Numbered from the stretch's first letter, positions 8,059-18,196 are shown. The stretch is 33,383 nt of DNA from Candidatus Cryptobacteroides excrementavium (GCA_017695025.1 JADILX010000109.1:1-33383); one strand, 5' to 3'. Made by a program: numbers and translations. The notes: generated by a model not told the origin, from the letters alone.

Positions 8059-9375
8059 ATGGAAAACAGGTTTTCAGAAACGATGACTTTCATGGATGCC
8101 ATCAGGATGACAGGCCCGATGGCATTCAATATAATGATAAAGCCGGCCGGCTCCCTGTGCAATCTCGACTGCAACTATTGCTACTACCTTGACAAGGCGG
8201 AGATTTATGGCGGGAAAGAGCCTGTGATGACCCTCGAAATGCTCGAGACATGTATCCGGGAATACATAGCGGCAAACGATGTCCAGGAGGTCATGTTCAA
8301 CTGGCATGGAGGCGAGCCTCTTGTGCTTGGCCTGGATTTCTACAGAAAAGCCGTGGCTCTTGAACAGAAATATGCCGGTGACAAGATAATCCGCAACACA
8401 ATCCAGACAAACGGGACCCTCCTCACCCAGGAATGGGCCTCTTTCTTCAGGGACAATGACTTTCTGGTCGGGATATCGGTTGACGGCCCGCAGGACATAC
8501 ACGACAAATACAGGAAGGACAAGGGCGGGGCACCGACGTTCGACAAAGTGATGCGCGGAGTTTCCCTCCTCTACAGGAACAATGTCCAGTACAACACCAT
8601 GACCACAGTCAACCATGCCAGCGAGGGCAGGGGGCTGGAAGTCTATGAATTCCTGAAATCCATCGGGAGCCGTTACATGCAGTTCATGCCTGTTGTGGAG
8701 CATGTGAAATATCCTGAAGGCAAGAACGGGAAGCCGCTGAAATATGCTCGTCCCCATATAGTTGACCCTTCCGAAGAGGGCGCTTCAATCGCCCCCTGGT
8801 CTGTCGGGTCCATGGCATTCGGAAAATTCATGTGCGAGATTTTCGATTCATGGGTGCTGGCTGATGTAGGCAGATATTTCGTCAATCTTTTCGATGCCGC
8901 CTTGGCAAGATGGTGCGGTGTAATGCCAGGGACATGTGCATATGCAGAGACTTGCGGAGGCAATTCCGTCATCGAACACAACGGGGACGTCTATCCATGC
9001 GACCATTTCGTCTATCCGCAATACCGGCTCGGCAATATCCTTGAGAATGACCTCAGGACAATGATGACTTCCCAGGAACAGGTCCGTTTCGGGATTTCAA
9101 AAAGAAATTCCCTTCCGGGCAGATGCGTCAGGTGCAGATACCGTTTTGCCTGCAATGGAGAATGCCCGAAGCACAGGTTCAATGTGACGGAATCCGGCCA
9201 GACCGGACTCAATGCGCTGTGCGACGGATATTTCATGTTCTACTCCCATGTGGAACCGTACATGGACAAGATGAAGGAACTTCTTGACAGCCAGCAGGCC
9301 CCGGCTGGTGTGATGCCATGGGCCAGACTGAAGGCCATGCGTGCCTCCATGTCCGGTAAATCCTCCCGCAGATAG
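8059..9375 (+). CDS. Radical SAM/SPASM anaerobic sulfatase-maturase-type enzyme
   Basis: This 438-aa protein belongs to the anaerobic sulfatase-maturating enzyme family (B. thetaiotaomicron ChuR/anSME), which oxidises an active-site Cys or Ser of sulfatases to formylglycine. The radical SAM cluster motif is CNLDCNYC (Cys34, 38, 41) followed by YYLDK, with the GGEP segment (NWHGGEPLVLG, near residues 76-86) that binds S-adenosylmethionine. The C-terminal SPASM domain carries two further iron-sulfur ligand sets: the CGVMPGTC...CGG...YPC stretch and CVRCRYRFACNGEC. Both are intact, so the enzyme looks functional. No sulfatase is in the window, so its clients must be elsewhere. It starts 36 bp after tmRNA and ends 8 bp from the convergent RSH gene. 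Other SPASM peptide-modifying enzymes are the main alternative. Confidence 0.92.
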   Translation: MENRFSETMTFMDAIRMTGPMAFNIMIKPAGSLCNLDCNYCYYLDKAEIYGGKEPVMTLEMLETCIREYIAANDVQEVMFNWHGGEPLVLGLDFYRKAVALEQKYAGDKIIRNTIQTNGTLLTQEWASFFRDNDFLVGISVDGPQDIHDKYRKDKGGAPTFDKVMRGVSLLYRNNVQYNTMTTVNHASEGRGLEVYEFLKSIGSRYMQFMPVVEHVKYPEGKNGKPLKYARPHIVDPSEEGASIAPWSVGSMAFGKFMCEIFDSWVLADVGRYFVNLFDAALARWCGVMPGTCAYAETCGGNSVIEHNGDVYPCDHFVYPQYRLGNILENDLRTMMTSQEQVRFGISKRNSLPGRCVRCRYRFACNGECPKHRFNVTESGQTGLNALCDGYFMFYSHVEPYMDKMKELLDSQQAPAGVMPWARLKAMRASMSGKSSRR

Positions 9376-9383
9376 GCCGGGAA

Positions 9384-11558
9384 CTATCCTCTTGATACCT
9401 TGATGACGTTTTTGGCCGCCCTGATGCGTGATATCACCTTGTCGAGTTCAAGGTTGCTCGGGACGGACAGTTTCAAGGCTATCTCATATGTCCCGTTACG
9501 TCCGTTCTCGTTTACATTGAAAGAGCGTATGGATGTCTTGAAAATGTTGACGGTGTCGATGATATCATTGATGACCGAAGGTTCATGGGCCGCAGTCACC
9601 TTGAGTGAAGTCTGGAAACTCGATGTGCCCGGATTGTCACTCCAGCGCACTTTCTGAATCCTGTACGGATACATTTCCATGAGTCTTGCTGCATTAGGAC
9701 ATGATATCCTGTGTATCTTGATGCCGTCCTTGATGGATACAAAGCCGAATACATCGTCTCCATAGACAGGATTGCAGCATTTTGACATCCGGTAGTCCAG
9801 ATTCTTGAGATTCTTGGCGTCTATGACGAGTATGTCGTCCGCAGAGCCTTTTGCAGTCCAGGTCTTCTTTTTCGGCTGGTCGCCACCTGTCTGGTCCTGT
9901 GGCCGTTCAGCCTCGGTTGCCGGGCCACCGGAACTTATCCCCGAGATGAGTTCCTTCATGTCGGATATGTCCAGAGTACCGTCTCCTATGGCTGCATAGA
10001 AGGCATTGACTGTCTTGTACTGGAATTTTTTCATCAGGACGGCCATTATCTCGTCCGAAAGTTCCATCTTCCAGTTTTTCATCCGTCTTGCCAGCAGTTC
10101 CTTGCCTTCTGCCGCCTTCATGAATTCGGCTTCACTGAGTTTCTGCCGTATCTTTGTCCTGGCTTTGGATGTCACCACGAAGTTGAGCCAGTCTGGCGAT
10201 GGCTTCTGGTTTTTCCCGCTCATTATCTCCACAATGTCCCCGGTGGCAAGTTTTTCCTTTATCGGGACTGCCTTGCCGTTGACCTTGCCTCCGGTACATT
10301 TTATCCCGAGATTGGAATGTATGTCAAAGGCGAAGTCAAGTACAGTGGCACCGGCAGGGAGTTTGCGGAGTTCCCCTGTCGGGGTAAAGACAAATATCTC
10401 GTTGGAAGGCGGTTTGGGGAGGGTGTCGCCTTCGGATTCAGAGTCTTTCGGGGAGCCGGAATGCTCCAGGATATTTCTCACGGAAACAAGCCATCTGTCG
10501 AGTGTGGCCTCATGTCTGATACCTTTGTATGACCAGTGCGATGCAAGTCCGTTTTCCGCCATCTCATCCATCCTGGCAGTCCTTATCTGGACTTCAAGAT
10601 ACACATTGTCGCTGTTCCTGACAGTGATATGCAGGGATTCGTAGCCATTTGGCTTTGGATTGGATATCCAGTCTCTCAGCCTTGCCGTGTCCGGCTCGTA
10701 TTCTTCCGTGACGTAGGAGAACACTTTCCAGCAGAGTGCATGCTCTGTCTCGCGGTCAGTATCGCAGTCTATGATAAAGCGGATGGCAAATACGTCGTAT
10801 ACCCCTTCGAAAGGCACTTTCTGTTTCTGCATCTTTCTCCAGATGGAATATGCAGTCTTTGTCCGGATTTTCAACTTGTACTTTATCCCGGCATCGGAGA
10901 GTTTCTGCTTAAGCGGCTCTATGAACTGTGTCATCAGGGCCTGCCTGTCCTTTTCGGTGGCTTTAAGTTTATTTGTGATGGCCCTGTATTGCTCAGGTTC
11001 GGCATGACGGAAATATATGTCCTCCATCTCGCTTTTCATGTTGTACAGGCCGAGCTGGTGGGCGAGGGGTATATATAGCATCAGCGTCTCAAGGATCTTC
11101 CTTTCCCGGGAGAGTTTCGGGAAAATCTCAAGGGAACGCATTACCTCAAGCCTGTCCGCCAGTTTCAGTACGGTCACTCTCGGGTCAGTAGAGTAGGAGA
11201 CAATGAGTTTCTTATACAGTTCTGCTTCAAGCCTTGTGTCTTTGGGCTTGATGGTGGAAATCTTGTTCAGGCCGTCTACAATTGTATATATGTCCTGTCC
11301 GAAATTTCCTCCGGACTTTATGTCGCAGTCAGGCTGCATCCTTGACGCCTCATGAAGGAAGACGGCGGCAATGCATTCCGCAGGAAGCCCTATCTCATCC
11401 GCAGCAATCTTCGCCACGTTGAGAGGATGTTCGATAAATGGCCTCCCATTGCCTCTGGTCTGGGATGCAAGGGCCTTTTCTGCTATTTCGTATGCCTTTC
11501 TGACAAGGGCCTTACCCTCGTCATCATATTTCGGGAAATTGCTTTCTATGACATCCAT
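9384..11558 (-). CDS. relA: RelA/SpoT-family (p)ppGpp synthetase, hydrolase site degenerate
   Basis: This 724-aa long RSH protein acts in the stringent response. Domains in order: an HD-like region (about 20-190), a nucleotidyl-transfer synthetase region (about 225-345, with RTKTAYSIWRKM, NPKPNGYESLH and EVQIRT intact), a TGS domain (from NEIFVFTPTGELRKLP), a CC-type Cys/His region (MSKCCNPVYGDDVFGFVS) and a C-terminal ACT/RRM region. The HD region keeps His44, His69 and Asp135. But the usual HDxxED is HEASRM (70-74: E, A, S, R, M), and the LADRLHNM motif is LADRLEVM. Hydrolysis is therefore probably lost, so it should be a synthetase-only RelA-type enzyme; a bifunctional SpoT homologue is then expected elsewhere. 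It is 22 bp after uvrB on the same strand and likely follows it in an operon. Confidence 0.95.
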   Translation of the reverse strand: MDVIESNFPKYDDEGKALVRKAYEIAEKALASQTRGNGRPFIEHPLNVAKIAADEIGLPAECIAAVFLHEASRMQPDCDIKSGGNFGQDIYTIVDGLNKISTIKPKDTRLEAELYKKLIVSYSTDPRVTVLKLADRLEVMRSLEIFPKLSRERKILETLMLYIPLAHQLGLYNMKSEMEDIYFRHAEPEQYRAITNKLKATEKDRQALMTQFIEPLKQKLSDAGIKYKLKIRTKTAYSIWRKMQKQKVPFEGVYDVFAIRFIIDCDTDRETEHALCWKVFSYVTEEYEPDTARLRDWISNPKPNGYESLHITVRNSDNVYLEVQIRTARMDEMAENGLASHWSYKGIRHEATLDRWLVSVRNILEHSGSPKDSESEGDTLPKPPSNEIFVFTPTGELRKLPAGATVLDFAFDIHSNLGIKCTGGKVNGKAVPIKEKLATGDIVEIMSGKNQKPSPDWLNFVVTSKARTKIRQKLSEAEFMKAAEGKELLARRMKNWKMELSDEIMAVLMKKFQYKTVNAFYAAIGDGTLDISDMKELISGISSGGPATEAERPQDQTGGDQPKKKTWTAKGSADDILVIDAKNLKNLDYRMSKCCNPVYGDDVFGFVSIKDGIKIHRISCPNAARLMEMYPYRIQKVRWSDNPGTSSFQTSLKVTAAHEPSVINDIIDTVNIFKTSIRSFNVNENGRNGTYEIALKLSVPSNLELDKVISRIRAAKNVIKVSRG

Positions 11559-11580
11559 GGCTTCTGAATTTAAGTGCGTT

Positions 11581-13758
11581 CTACATAGTTTTCCAGACCT
11601 TGAGGTATTCTTTCAGTGCCCACATCTCGTCGCGGTATTTGGCGGCCGCAAGGAAATCCAGGTCCGATGCTGCCTTCTGCATGTTTTTCTTTGCCTGCTC
11701 CATGGCTTTTTCGACCTGTTCCCGGGACATGGACCTGATGACAGGGTCCTGGAGTACGGCAGCAAGATCGGCCTCTATATATCCGTCACGGTATGCCGAG
11801 TTGCTTTCGCGTACCGAATCATGTCCGAGGCCTACGGATATCCGGCCTTTCCCGAGGTCGCTCGGATCAGGAATATAATGCGGAGCCTCATAGGAATTGG
11901 CTGCAGACACCTTTCCTGATACAGTATTTGCAAGACGCGGATTTCTCTGCGGCTCTTTTGCTGCGTAGCCGTCTGCAAGCGCGTTTTTCTTTATCTGTAC
12001 CTGTGAAGGGGTGATGTTATGCACCTTGTTGTATTCCATCTGTTTGGCCCGGCGCCGGTCTGTCTCGTAGATGGTTTCCTGCATCGAGCGGGTGATTGTG
12101 TCAGCATACATGATGACAAGCCCGTTGACATTTCTCGCCGCCCTTCCGGCCGTCTGGGTAAGCGACCTTCCCGAGCGCAGAAAGCCTTCCTTGTCGGCAT
12201 CAAGTATGGCAACAAGTGAAACAGTCGGAATGTCAAGCCCTTCCCTGAGCAGGTTGACGCCTACGAGCACATCAAACAGGCCGTTCTTGAAATCCTCGAT
12301 GATTTCCACTCTCTCAAGCGTGTCCACATCGGAATGGATATACCTGCACCGTACTCCCATCCTGGTGAAATATTTCTCCAGTTCCTCAGCCATCCTTTTG
12401 GTAAGAGTAGTCACAAGCACCCTCTCGTCCTTTTCTGCACGTACCTGTATCTCTTCAAGCAGGTCATCCACCTGGTTCTTAGTCGGCCTCACCTCGATAG
12501 GCGGGTCGAGAAGTCCTGTAGGCCTTACCACCTGTTCCACAACCAGTCCCTCAGACTTTTCAAGTTCATACTCTCCCGGAGTGGCACTCACATAGACCTT
12601 CTGTCCGGTGACAGCCTCGAACTCGTCGAATTTCAACGGCCGGTTGTCCGCTGCGGCAGGAAGCCGGAAGCCATATTCGATCAGTACGGACTTGCGGGAA
12701 TGGTCGCCTCCGTACATCGCCCTTATCTGAGGAAGGGTGACATGGCTCTCGTCGATAAAGGTGATGAAGTCTTTCGGGAAATAGTCTATGAGACAGAACG
12801 GCCTCATCCCTTCGCTTCTGCCGTCGAAATATCTCGAATAATTTTCTATCCCCGGGCAATAGCCCATCTCCTTTATCATCTCAAGGTCATATTCAACACG
12901 CTGCTTGAGCCGCTTGGCCTCAAGCGGCTTGCCTATGTCCTGAAAATATTCGCACTGTCTTGCCATATCGTCCTGAATCTGGCTGACGGCCTTGGCAGTA
13001 CGCTCTCTTGTCGTGACGAAATTGTTGGCCGGATAGATGGAGATACTGTCGAGGGTATCGATAAAGGCCCCTGTTACGGGATCTATTACTGATATGCTGT
13101 CTACTTCATCCCCGAAGAACTCCACTCTCACGGCATTTTCCCCATATCCGATGCAGATGTCCACAGTATCGCCTCTGACCCGGAAAGTCCCCCGCTTGAA
13201 GTCCGTCTCGGTCCTTGAGTAGAGGGCATCTACAAGTTGGTACAGCAGCCTTGTCATGCTCCGGGTCTCTCCTTTGCGCACCGTGACGGTCTGCGCATGG
13301 AAATCTTCTGGATTGCCGATTCCGTAGAGACAAGAGACACTTGAGATGACAATCACATCTCGTCTGCCGGAAAGCAGGGAAGAGGCCGCGCTGAGCCTGA
13401 GTTTCTCTATCTCGTCGTTGATGCTGAGATCTTTTTCAATATAGGTGTCGGTTGTCGGGATATATGCCTCAGGCTGATAGTAGTCGTAGTAGGAGACAAA
13501 ATACTCCACGGCATTGTTCGGAAAGAATGACTTGAACTCGCCGTACAACTGTGCGGCGAGTGTCTTGTTGTGGCTGAGTATCAGTGCCGGCCTCTGCAGG
13601 CGTTCTATGACGTTGGCCATAGTGAAGGTCTTTCCAGAGCCTGTGACACCGAGCAGGGTGACGGCGTCTGTCCCGCTATTGAGGGCAGAGCACAATCCTT
13701 CTATGGCCCCCGGCTGGTCTCCGGAAGGCTTATAGTCCGAGACTATCCTGAACTTCAT
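11581..13758 (-). CDS. uvrB: Excinuclease ABC subunit B
   Basis: This DNA helicase-like subunit of UvrABC nucleotide excision repair verifies damage and recruits UvrC. Walker A is GVTGSGKT (residues 37-44), the beta-hairpin region SYYDYYQPEAYIP follows (near 88-100), and the helicase motifs continue through DESHVTLPQI and QTAGRAARN. The C-terminal UVR (UvrC-contacting) motif KAMEQAKKNMQKAASDLDFLAAAKYRDEM is present near 680-710. At 725 aa it is about 50 residues longer than common UvrB proteins. The extra length is in a poorly conserved linker between the helicase core and the UVR motif (about 600-680). It starts 49 bp after gdhA on the same strand, with relA following. Confidence 0.97.
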   Translation of the reverse strand: MKFRIVSDYKPSGDQPGAIEGLCSALNSGTDAVTLLGVTGSGKTFTMANVIERLQRPALILSHNKTLAAQLYGEFKSFFPNNAVEYFVSYYDYYQPEAYIPTTDTYIEKDLSINDEIEKLRLSAASSLLSGRRDVIVISSVSCLYGIGNPEDFHAQTVTVRKGETRSMTRLLYQLVDALYSRTETDFKRGTFRVRGDTVDICIGYGENAVRVEFFGDEVDSISVIDPVTGAFIDTLDSISIYPANNFVTTRERTAKAVSQIQDDMARQCEYFQDIGKPLEAKRLKQRVEYDLEMIKEMGYCPGIENYSRYFDGRSEGMRPFCLIDYFPKDFITFIDESHVTLPQIRAMYGGDHSRKSVLIEYGFRLPAAADNRPLKFDEFEAVTGQKVYVSATPGEYELEKSEGLVVEQVVRPTGLLDPPIEVRPTKNQVDDLLEEIQVRAEKDERVLVTTLTKRMAEELEKYFTRMGVRCRYIHSDVDTLERVEIIEDFKNGLFDVLVGVNLLREGLDIPTVSLVAILDADKEGFLRSGRSLTQTAGRAARNVNGLVIMYADTITRSMQETIYETDRRRAKQMEYNKVHNITPSQVQIKKNALADGYAAKEPQRNPRLANTVSGKVSAANSYEAPHYIPDPSDLGKGRISVGLGHDSVRESNSAYRDGYIEADLAAVLQDPVIRSMSREQVEKAMEQAKKNMQKAASDLDFLAAAKYRDEMWALKEYLKVWKTM

Positions 13759-13807
13759 CTTATATACTTTGGACAGTGATTATATTGGCCTGCAGCCGGT
13801 GGCGGCT

Positions 13808-15163
13808 CTATACCAGCCCCTGTGCCATCATGGCATCGGCAACCTTTATGAACCCTGCGATATTGGCCCCTTTGACATAGTTGATGTAACCGTCCTTTTC
13901 AGTGCCATATCTGACACAGGCTTCATGTATGTCATTCATGATGCGGTGGAGGTTGCTGTCCACTTCCTCGGATGTCCACTTCAGGCGTATCGAGTTCTGT
14001 GTCATCTCAAGTCCGGAAGTGGCTACACCTCCTGCATTGGAGGCTTTTCCAGGAGAGTAGAGGAGCCTTGCGTTCTGGAACACTTCGATAGCATCAGGTT
14101 CAACAGGCATGTTGGCCCCTTCTGCCACGCATATACATCCGTTTGCGACAAGAGTCCTGGCTTCTTCGGCATTGATTTCATTCTGGGTCGCACATGGCAT
14201 CGCGATGTCGCACTTCACTCCCCATGGCCTCCTGTTTTCGAAATATTGGGCATGAGGATATTTTTCTGCATATTCCCGGATACGTCCGCGGTAGACATTC
14301 TTGAGTTCCATCACGTATGCAAGTTTTTCCTCGTCTATGCCGTCAGGATCGTATACAAAGCCGTTGGAGTCAGAGAAAGTAAGGACTTTGGCTCCGAGTT
14401 GGAGTGCTTTCTGTGCCGCATATTGAGCCACATTCCCGGCTCCGGATATGACTACGGTCTTCCCTTTGAACCCGTCGCCTCTTGTGGCGAGCATGGACGA
14501 GGCAAAGTAGCATGTACCATAACCGGTCGCCTCAGGCCTCAGCGGGCTTCCTCCCCAGTTGAGCCCCTTCCCTGTAAGGGCTCCGGAAAATTCGTTGCGC
14601 AGACGCTTGTATTGTCCGAACATATAGCCTATCTCGCGGCTTCCGACCCCTATGTCTCCGGCAGGGACATCTGTAACCTGGCCTACATGCCTCTGGAGTT
14701 CTGTCATGAAACTCTGGCAGAATTTCATCACCTCATTGTCTGACTTTCCTTTCGGGTTGAAGTCCGAGCCTCCTTTTGCCCCTCCCATAGGCAGGGTGGT
14801 GAGGCTGTTCTTGAATGTCTGTTCGAAAGCGAGAAACTTCATGATGCTGAGATTGACGCTCGGATGAAAACGTATCCCGCCTTTATAGGGCCCGATTGCG
14901 CTGTTCATCTGCACGCGGAAGCCCCGGTTGATGTGGATCTCCCCTTCGTCGTCCAGCCATGGGACACGGAAGATAATCACTCTTTCCGGCTCTGCAATAC
15001 GCTCAAGCACCTTGAGGTCCATGAGATAAGGGTGCTCCACGATATATGGGGCAACACTGTCAAGCACTTCTTTTACAGCCTGGTGAAACTCTTTCTCACC
15101 AGGATTTCTGGCGATAAGGTCCGCCATGAAACCATCGGCATAATTCTGGGCAAACTGATTCAT
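13808..15163 (-). CDS. gdhA: NADP-type glutamate dehydrogenase
   Basis: This 451-aa enzyme interconverts glutamate and 2-oxoglutarate plus ammonia and is the main ammonia-assimilating route in many gut Bacteroidetes. It is of the hexameric type. The substrate-binding and catalytic lysine segment GGAKGGSDFNPKGKSD (near 127-142) and the Rossmann nucleotide-binding segment VVISGAGNVAQYAAQKA (near 233-249) are intact. The length matches the bacterial family. The gap of 108 bp to nuoN is likely to hold its own promoter: on the minus strand GAAATTTG (15209-15216), one base off TAnnTTTG, has a TTG 20 bases upstream. uvrB follows 49 bp downstream. NADP rather than NAD preference is inferred from family resemblance. 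Confidence 0.97.
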   Translation of the reverse strand: MNQFAQNYADGFMADLIARNPGEKEFHQAVKEVLDSVAPYIVEHPYLMDLKVLERIAEPERVIIFRVPWLDDEGEIHINRGFRVQMNSAIGPYKGGIRFHPSVNLSIMKFLAFEQTFKNSLTTLPMGGAKGGSDFNPKGKSDNEVMKFCQSFMTELQRHVGQVTDVPAGDIGVGSREIGYMFGQYKRLRNEFSGALTGKGLNWGGSPLRPEATGYGTCYFASSMLATRGDGFKGKTVVISGAGNVAQYAAQKALQLGAKVLTFSDSNGFVYDPDGIDEEKLAYVMELKNVYRGRIREYAEKYPHAQYFENRRPWGVKCDIAMPCATQNEINAEEARTLVANGCICVAEGANMPVEPDAIEVFQNARLLYSPGKASNAGGVATSGLEMTQNSIRLKWTSEEVDSNLHRIMNDIHEACVRYGTEKDGYINYVKGANIAGFIKVADAMMAQGLV

Positions 15164-15271
15164 AATGTCAAGGAATTTGTCAAGTTCATTTAAAATCGTG
15201 CATCCTTACAAATTTCATAAAAAATCCGGTCAAATGCAAGTTATTGTCAGTTTCCGCAGATGCCAGGCGTC

Positions 15272-16705
15272 CTACATGCCGAATGAGAATGCGCTGATGC
15301 CGTCGTAGACAGAACTTGCAATACCGAGAATAAGTATTCCTGCAAGGCACAATACAAGGCCAGTACGTGTACTCAAGTCTGTCTTGAACGGTGCGACAGG
15401 GCTGTCGTTCCTGTTGATGAACATCGCCTTGACCACAAGCAGATAGTAGTACAGGGAAATCACTGTATTGATGAGTGCTATGAAGACGAGGACATGGAAC
15501 CCCTGTTCGAATGCAGCGGCGAACACAAAGAATTTCGAGAAGAACCCTGCAAAAGGAGGGATGCCGGCGAGAGAGAAAAGGGCGAGCGTCATTGTGACTG
15601 CAAGCCTCGGGTTGGTACTGTACAGCCCGTTGTAGTCATCCATGTCTACTTTCCCGCCGCTGTTCTGCTCGACAGCAGAGATTACACCGAATGCAGCAAG
15701 ATTGGCAACCATGTACACAAGCACATAGAAGACAAGCGTAGTCATCCCGTGCGGAGTCCCGCTGATGACGGCAAGCATTATGTATCCGGCCTGAGATATT
15801 GAGGAGAATGCAAGGAAACGCTTGAGGTTTTTCTGTCTGATGGCGAAGATGTTGGCAATCGTGATACTGAGTACGATGACGATATATAGCATGACCTGCC
15901 AGTATTCTGCTATCGGGGCAAAGACTTTCACGAGGATGACCATGAGGGTGAAGGCTGCCGCCCCTTTGGATATTACCGACAGATAGGAAGTGACGGATGT
16001 AGGTGCTCCCTGGTATGTGTCCGCTGTCCACAGATGGAACGGGACAAGGGAAATCTTGAATCCAAGCCCTGAGAAAAAGAAGACCATGGCCATGATCTGC
16101 AGGGGGCTGCCGTCGATTCTTCCAGCCATGTCGGAAAAATAGAGGGTTCCGGCCGTACCGTAGAAAAATGAGATGCCGTAGAGCATGAGCCCGCTTGCAA
16201 ACAGGGCGCTGAGTATATACTTTGCCCCTGCTTCTGCAGAATTGTCCTTGTATTTGTCAAAGGCTACAAGGCAGGCCATAGGTACGGAAGCCAGTTCCAT
16301 GCCTATGAAGAACATCATGAAATGCCCTGCACTGATCATGAAGTCCATTCCGAGCAGGGTGGACAGCGTGAGTACATAGAATTCTCCCCGCTTGAAGGAA
16401 GTGTCCTGCCTGCGCAGCCATGAGTCCGACTGGAGGAAGACAATCAGTGTCCCTGCAGCAAGAAGAGCCTTTACGATACTGTATACCGGGGCATAAACAT
16501 ACATGCCGCCAAAGGCCTCCATCTCCCCGCTGTGCCACGGTACTATTGTACCTGCGATGAAAAGCACCATCAGGGTACACATAACCGGATGGAAGAATCT
16601 GCGTCCGCGTCCGCCGGCAATGAGATCATAGAGCAGGGCGACGATAATCACCCCTGCGAGGGCGATTTCGGTATACATGCAAGAAAATATATCAGACCAG
16701 TTCAT
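15272..16705 (-). CDS. nuoN: NADH-quinone oxidoreductase subunit N
   Basis: This 477-aa antiporter-like membrane subunit of complex I couples quinone reduction to ion pumping and is the last gene of the operon. About 14 hydrophobic helices are visible. Conserved features of the Mrp/Nuo antiporter family include the [27 protein letters not shown] segment, carrying the helix 8-type His and Lys, and the broken-helix Pro regions. It lies 6 bp after nuoM. The C-terminus ends at the extra helix characteristic of NuoN rather than the long lateral helix of NuoL. Confidence 0.95.
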   Translation of the reverse strand: MNWSDIFSCMYTEIALAGVIIVALLYDLIAGGRGRRFFHPVMCTLMVLFIAGTIVPWHSGEMEAFGGMYVYAPVYSIVKALLAAGTLIVFLQSDSWLRRQDTSFKRGEFYVLTLSTLLGMDFMISAGHFMMFFIGMELASVPMACLVAFDKYKDNSAEAGAKYILSALFASGLMLYGISFFYGTAGTLYFSDMAGRIDGSPLQIMAMVFFFSGLGFKISLVPFHLWTADTYQGAPTSVTSYLSVISKGAAAFTLMVILVKVFAPIAEYWQVMLYIVIVLSITIANIFAIRQKNLKRFLAFSSISQAGYIMLAVISGTPHGMTTLVFYVLVYMVANLAAFGVISAVEQNSGGKVDMDDYNGLYSTNPRLAVTMTLALFSLAGIPPFAGFFSKFFVFAAAFEQGFHVLVFIALINTVISLYYYLLVVKAMFINRNDSPVAPFKTDLSTRTGLVLCLAGILILGIASSVYDGISAFSFGM

Positions 16706-16711
16706 TTCTTA

Positions 16712-18196
16712 TCAGTTCAAGATGTGGGATATCAGAGGAATTATGCTGTCGGAAATCATGTCGCTCATCCACAGCGGGGAGAGACCGAGTCCTGCTATCG
16801 CGATGATGAGCACCGATACTGCAAGCCGCTCGTCCCATGTCGCGTCCGTCAGTTTCAGGTGCTCAGGGTTGGTGCATGTGCCATAGAGTATCTTTCCGAT
16901 AAGGCGCAGAATGTATACTGCCGTGATGACGATGGATGTACAGGCAATGATGGTGGCTACCCTGTGGAAGGTGTCCTGCACCATGAATGCCCCGTTGAAT
17001 ATGGTCATTTCAGCCACGAATCCGCTCAGTCCCGGAAGGCCGAGATTTGCAAGCCCTGCTATCACATAGCAGACGGAAAGGAAAGGCATCACTTTCATAA
17101 GCCCGCTCAATTCCCTTATGTCCCTTGTGTGGGTACGTCCGTATATCATTCCGATGAGGGCGAAGAAAAGGGCTGTCATGAGTCCGTGGCTGAGCATCTG
17201 CAATACGGCTCCGGTAGCCGCAGTAGTATTGATCATCAGTATGGCAAAGAGCACGAGCCCGCAGTGCGATACGGATGAATAGGCATTGATATATTTCAGG
17301 TCGGTCTGTACACAGGCCGAGAATGCCCCGTAGACTACAGATATCGTGGTCAGTATGATGAATATCCAGCTGAGTTCCTGGGCGGCCTCAGGCAGCAGAT
17401 ACATAGCAATCCTGAAGCATCCGTATCCTCCGAGTTTCATGAGTACGCCTGCGTGAAGCATGGATACGGCAGTAGGCGCGGATGCATGTCCGTCCGGGCT
17501 CCATGTGTGGAAAGGGAAAAGGGCCCCGAGTACTCCGAAGCCTATGAAGACTATCGGGAACCATATTCTCTGCATCTCGGCAGGTATGTTGTGCAGAGCC
17601 GCTATCTCAGTGATATTCATTGTCGTGGCACCCGCACCGTAATATATCCCGAGAATCCCTATGAGGATGAGGGCGGAACCTCCCATCAGCATAAGTGTCA
17701 GTTTCATGGCGGAATATTCTTTCCTTCCCGTTCCCCAGACTCCTATCAGCAGGTACATAGGGATGAGGGCGACTTCATAGAACATGAACATGGTGAACAG
17801 GTCCACTGAGATGAAGAAGCCGAAGACCCCGGTCGACAGGAGACAGAACCACATGAAAAATTCCTTGGCCCCGTCAGCCATTTTCCATGAGGCAAATGTG
17901 CCAGTGAACACTATGACCGCAGAAAGAAGCAGCATGGCCACGGATATTCCATCCACGCCCACTGCATAGTGGATATTGAGAGGGGCATACCATACATGGC
18001 TGTCTGTCAGAAGCATTTCTGCTGTCTGTCCGTCCGCCCGCAGCCCGAGATATACAAATACCAGGGCTATCGCCAGGCCCAGCAGCAGGGATGCGCCTGT
18101 CACCATGACGGCGTGTATCTGCCTCAGGTTTCTGGAGAGCCACAGGCCGAGCATCATCAGCACCGGAATGGCCGGGAAAAGTGACAATATATTCAT
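16712..18196 (-). CDS. nuoM: NADH-quinone oxidoreductase subunit M
   Basis: This 494-aa antiporter-like membrane subunit of complex I has about 14 helices. It has the conserved stretch FHTWSPDGHASAPTAVSMLHAGVLMKLGGYG (near 235-265), with the His and Lys residues used in proton transfer, and YEVALIPMYLLIGVWG with the conserved Glu of helix 5 (near 143). It is 6 bp before nuoN and 58 bp after nuoL, the largest gap within the operon. I see no promoter or terminator in that gap. Confidence 0.95.
   Translation of the reverse strand: MNILSLFPAIPVLMMLGLWLSRNLRQIHAVMVTGASLLLGLAIALVFVYLGLRADGQTAEMLLTDSHVWYAPLNIHYAVGVDGISVAMLLLSAVIVFTGTFASWKMADGAKEFFMWFCLLSTGVFGFFISVDLFTMFMFYEVALIPMYLLIGVWGTGRKEYSAMKLTLMLMGGSALILIGILGIYYGAGATTMNITEIAALHNIPAEMQRIWFPIVFIGFGVLGALFPFHTWSPDGHASAPTAVSMLHAGVLMKLGGYGCFRIAMYLLPEAAQELSWIFIILTTISVVYGAFSACVQTDLKYINAYSSVSHCGLVLFAILMINTTAATGAVLQMLSHGLMTALFFALIGMIYGRTHTRDIRELSGLMKVMPFLSVCYVIAGLANLGLPGLSGFVAEMTIFNGAFMVQDTFHRVATIIACTSIVITAVYILRLIGKILYGTCTNPEHLKLTDATWDERLAVSVLIIAIAGLGLSPLWMSDMISDSIIPLISHILN

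Noticed and set aside
10006..11078. Long plus-strand open frames across relA
   Set aside because: They lie antisense to a clear RSH gene and show no recognisable domains; the same codon bias on the opposite strand creates them.
13769..14743. A 324-aa plus-strand open frame across gdhA
   Set aside because: It is the antisense shadow of gdhA, with Cys- and His-rich composition unlike a real protein and no plausible start context.
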